A stretch of 64,000 bases of DNA from Zygaena filipendulae (Eukaryota; Arthropoda; Insecta; Lepidoptera; Zygaenidae). This document shows positions 61,485 to 64,000 of the stretch, in pieces. How positions within the stretch are numbered: position 1 is the first letter of the stretch; each line of letters begins with the position of its first letter. Location of the stretch: contig OU015672.1 in assembly GCA_907165275.2 (NCBI GenBank), positions 4,570,501-4,634,500 on the forward strand, read 5' to 3'. The position numbers and the translations under genes were made by a program. The notes under the pieces were generated by a model. It was not told the DNA's origin. It ran no database searches and saw only the letters and a list, made by a program, of their open reading frames with translations.

Positions 61485-61680
61485 GTAAACAAGCTGCCCC
61501 CGCGGTTTAACCCGCGGTAATTTCGGAGTTAATAATATAGATATAAACCATCCTCATGAATCACTCTATCTAATGGTGAAAACCTCATGAAAATCCGTTC
61601 CATAGTTTAAAAGATCTAAGCATACATAGGGACAGACAGGCAGCGAGAAGCGAGTTTGTTTTATACCTACTATGTAATGA
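61485..61680 (+). repeat. SINE-like repeat, forward
   Basis: AAGCTGCCCCCGCGG, TTTAACCCGCGGTAATTTCG, GAATCACTCTATCTAATGG, ending near TATACCTACTATGTAATG. Same subfamily as 13978 and 15379. Confidence 0.65.
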
Positions 61681-61890
61681 TAGTGAAGAGTAGAATCCGC
61701 GTGTCTATATTCACGCTAATCTTCCGAACTACTTAACGGATTATCATGCGATTTTCAAAGGTAAGTAGATTAATTTAGTTTTGAGCAACATAATATAAGT
61801 AGGCTTTGTTTCACTTAAATCAGATGTCGGGAAAAAGTTATTACCTATACCATCTATCTATACCATAAAAGCGTTCACGCGGGGGCACTT
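61680..61890 (-). repeat. SINE-like repeat, reverse, ATTCTACTCTTTTAT subfamily
   Basis: GAAGAGTAGAATCCGCG, TTCACGCTAATCTTCCGAAC, AGGCTTTGTTTCACTTAAAT, CAGATGTCGGGAAAAAG, AAAGCGTTCACGCGGGG. Confidence 0.6.
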
Positions 61891-62289
61891 GGAACAACTT
61901 GGAACGGTTATGGTTGACATTACATTTTAAGGTTCTATTAAGCAGGTATCACTAATTAAATACAAAGTACAGCCTAGATACACAAACATAAAACCACCAA
62001 ACGCGACAAAAATCCTTGCCGTTTAAAAAGCGGCGTAACTATTAAATTTATTTAATGAAATTCTACTTTTAACTATTTTTTTCATAACAAAAAATAAACG
62101 GACGTCTGGATCTATAATAGTAGTAGGTATAGTTATAATGTAGTATATACTTTTAATAATGAATGCCGTAAAATTATTGCACAATAATTCATGCATTCTC
62201 ATTTTCATTTTTTCATTTTCATTCTGAAAAAATATCTTCTAATTTTCGAGTACCTAGATAGACATGCCAAAGTGGCGCTTTGCAATAGA

Positions 62290-62385
62290 AGGGTAGAATA
62301 GAATAGAATAGAATAGAATAGAACATTTTTTATTGCACAACAGACACACACACACACACACAGATTGTGTAGAAGTGTAGACTTC
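62290..62385 (-). repeat. LINE tail with GAATA and CA microsatellites
   Basis: TAGAATAGAATAGAATAG units (62293-62325), then CATTTTTTATTGCACAACAG and a CA run (62343-62361): a reversed TGCAATAAA-type tail. Confidence 0.5.
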
Positions 62386-62389
62386 AAGT

Positions 62390-62626
62390 AGCTAGCTCAG
62401 ACCACATAAAAACTAAAGACGGAACGTCTCGAACAACGAAGTGAAGCCGGTTGCGTATGCATGAGGTGCTTAGGAATGTGCCACAACGATTCCCAGGTAT
62501 GGTGTCTTTTTCTTGTAAGTGTGTGCGTGTTTCTGTGTACGTGCACGGCGTGGTGTCTTTTTCCTGGCTTCACTTGTTTGTTCTACGCGTTCCGTCTTTA
62601 GTTTTTATTTGGTCTGAGGTAGCTAG
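62390..62626. mobile_element. MITE with about 55-bp inverted ends
   Basis: Left TAGCTAGCTCAGACCA, AAAAACTAAAGACGGAACG, GAAGTGAAGCC; right GGCTTCACTT, CGTTCCGTCTTTAGTTTTTA, GGTCTGAGGTAGCTAG. The interior has two GGTGTCTTTTTC blocks. 255 bases before the ATG of the secreted-protein gene at 62881. Confidence 0.75.
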
Positions 62627-62880
62627 TTTTAATATAATGCAGCCTCATAATTTGTAGGTATAAAACACTGGCACTAGTCTAGCATCAAAAGCTTTGTACA
62701 TACAAGAAAAAAGAAAAAGCCCAAAATGACAACAATGTCTTCTTTGATGTCTTCATTACCAAGTGGTTATATACTCCAAAGATCATTTGTTCATTACATC
62801 CAAAGATCATATATTATAATCACTACGTTTTAACAGGCGTTACGATGTAAAATGTGTCGTTTAAAATTCAAAATTGAAGT

Positions 62881-63946
62881 ATGAGAACGGACTTAGTATT
62901 GATCGCGTGTTTCTTGAGCGAGCTAGTCAGGGTCATAGGTGATGTGGAGGAGCAGCTGAGGGCGCATGCGGTGTGCAGCTCTTATGGGTTCACCGTCTTG
63001 GAAGCCAGGTTCGGCAAGGAGACGCATGTGTTATGCTTGAAGATGACTTCCATTGGTAGGTTGTAATCATAGAGACAGTTTCATTTAAAATTGCGTTCGA
63101 ATTTGAAACGACACAAAATTACGTTCACACCGTTTATAAAATGTTCAAATTCTACTTATGAGGTTTTCAATTAAAATGTTAATCGACATTTCACCAAATT
63201 AATTATTTTTCTTGTCTCTTCCATATTCCCAGGAACTTCCCGCCTGACCACGTCCCAGTCCCAACTTTTCGTGGACCCGGAACCCCAGGAGCCGCCCGCG
63301 CAGCCCCTTTCCCTCGGTGACATCACAATGGCCTACGGATTCCCGGTACAGGACCCAGCGTCTGGCTCCGCCGAGGGTTACATCGGAGAAGACCAACAGT
63401 TTTACGGCGTCTTGCATATTGGTAAGTTTATACTTATAGACTCTAAATCTATGTATGTATTTAAAAAAAATAGAAGAGGACAATGGGCGTCCTTTAATTC
63501 GCGGCAGTTTCGGAAACATTTTTTATACCAAGTTAATAGGCGAGCATCTAATGTCTAGTAGATTTTGTGTAGATATCTATAAAATTAAAAACACTTACCT
63601 TCCGCTTCCATTCACGTTGATTTCAGAGTTCCCGTGGAAATTATGGGATAACAAGTACCCTATTTACTTTACGGTACCTCTGACAAAGTGTATGAAAAAT
63701 TTCGTGACGATCAGTTGATTATTCAAAGCGTGAATGCGCAACTAACGAACAAACATACATTCGCATTTATATCAGTTTGGATTTTAGATATGTAGTTAAT
63801 CTAGGCCCTCTTTTTTTCCTAGGCAAACGCATATTATATGCTGACCCGTATAACTTGGATGATCCCACAAAGTACTTCGGTGGTTTCGAGAATGACGATA
63901 TCGCGGTACCACTGCGCATGCGCCGCGACTTTTCTCAGGTGATCAG
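62881..63946 (+). CDS. Uncharacterised secreted protein, first three exons
   Basis: Exons 62881-63055, 63233-63421 and 63823-63946 join in phase (G/GA, G/GC junctions), about 162 residues before the window ends. The start MRTDLVLIACFLSELVRVIG is a signal peptide, cleavage likely near residue 20. Exon 1 continues VEEQLRAHAVCSSYGFTVLE with two Cys; exon 2 is Pro/Gln-rich (DPEPQEPPAQPLSLGD), then YGFPVQDPASGSAEG; exon 3 reads LYADPYNLDDPTKYFGGFEN and LRMRRDFSQVI. I do not recognise the family. The exon 3 donor could be GTGAAG at 63947 or GTGATC at 63939. Another acceptor (TTTTAACAG, 62836) upstream of the ATG hints at a noncoding first exon. Confidence 0.7.
63595..63785 (+). repeat. SINE-like repeat, forward, diverged, in an intron
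   Basis: CATTCACGTTGATTTCAGAG, TTCCCGTGGAAATTATGGG, ACAAGTACCCTATTTAC, CTGACAAAGTGTATG, CGTGAATGCGCAACTAACG. About 38 bases before exon 3 of the secreted-protein gene. Confidence 0.62.
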
Positions 63947-64000
63947 GTGAAGTTTGAATAAGTATATTTATTAAGTCGTCAAGAGATCTGCGGGAGTTTC

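Larger units (their letters stand above)
58331..62880. other. Intergenic DNA right of the LINE
   Basis: No supported exon. Starts with a decayed repeat (AACTAGCTGACCCGACAGCC). Holds a small foldback (59236-59321), reverse LINE tails (60400, 62290), SINE-like repeats (61485, 61680) and an inverted-repeat element (62390). Confidence 0.6.

Overview
The window looks like nuclear DNA of a moth or butterfly (Lepidoptera); I cannot name the species. It is AT-rich, with short GC-rich exons in long introns. The same short interspersed repeat (ends ACTAGCTG...CCGCGGTTTCACCC and ...TTTATAATATTAGTA) recurs dozens of times in both orientations, as do many foldback/MITE elements and the 3' tails of RTE- and CR1-type LINEs. 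The protein-coding genes are conserved insect genes. There are no operons, bacterial genes or CRISPR arrays.

Layout. (1) 168-4790, plus strand: the last 11 exons of a sodium-dependent dopamine transporter (DAT, SLC6 family); its 5' part lies left of the window. (2) 9643-33942, plus strand: a complete dystrobrevin gene. I traced 18 in-phase exons plus two alternative last exons (28716-28748 and 33886-33942). (3) Nested antisense in a dystrobrevin intron at 21808-22071: a small secreted-protein gene with its own TATA box. (4) 28971-33265: a Ty3/gypsy LTR retrotransposon of the CsRn1 type, with 110-bp identical LTRs and a 4-bp target duplication. It sits between the two alternative dystrobrevin ends, and its pol frame carries one in-frame stop. 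(5) 41551-49658, minus strand: a facilitated trehalose/sugar transporter (Tret1-like, MFS), six exons traced, N-terminal exon not found. (6) 52675-58320: a full-length CR1-group LINE with two intact ORFs, flanked by a 10-bp direct repeat. (7) 62881 to the right edge: the first three exons of an unrecognised secreted protein.

The genes are independent transcription units. The transporter and dystrobrevin act at synapse or membrane but are not a pathway. Most of the unexplained structure is mobile-element architecture: a 569-bp near-perfect palindrome, MITEs with matching cores but different palindromic ends, a 1.65-kb element that splits a LINE tail in two, a SINE-MITE-LINE stack, and many repeats lying within tens of bases of splice sites.

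Coordinates come from reading splice sites (GT/AG, phase continuity) and motifs by eye. Family names for the repeats are the least certain part.
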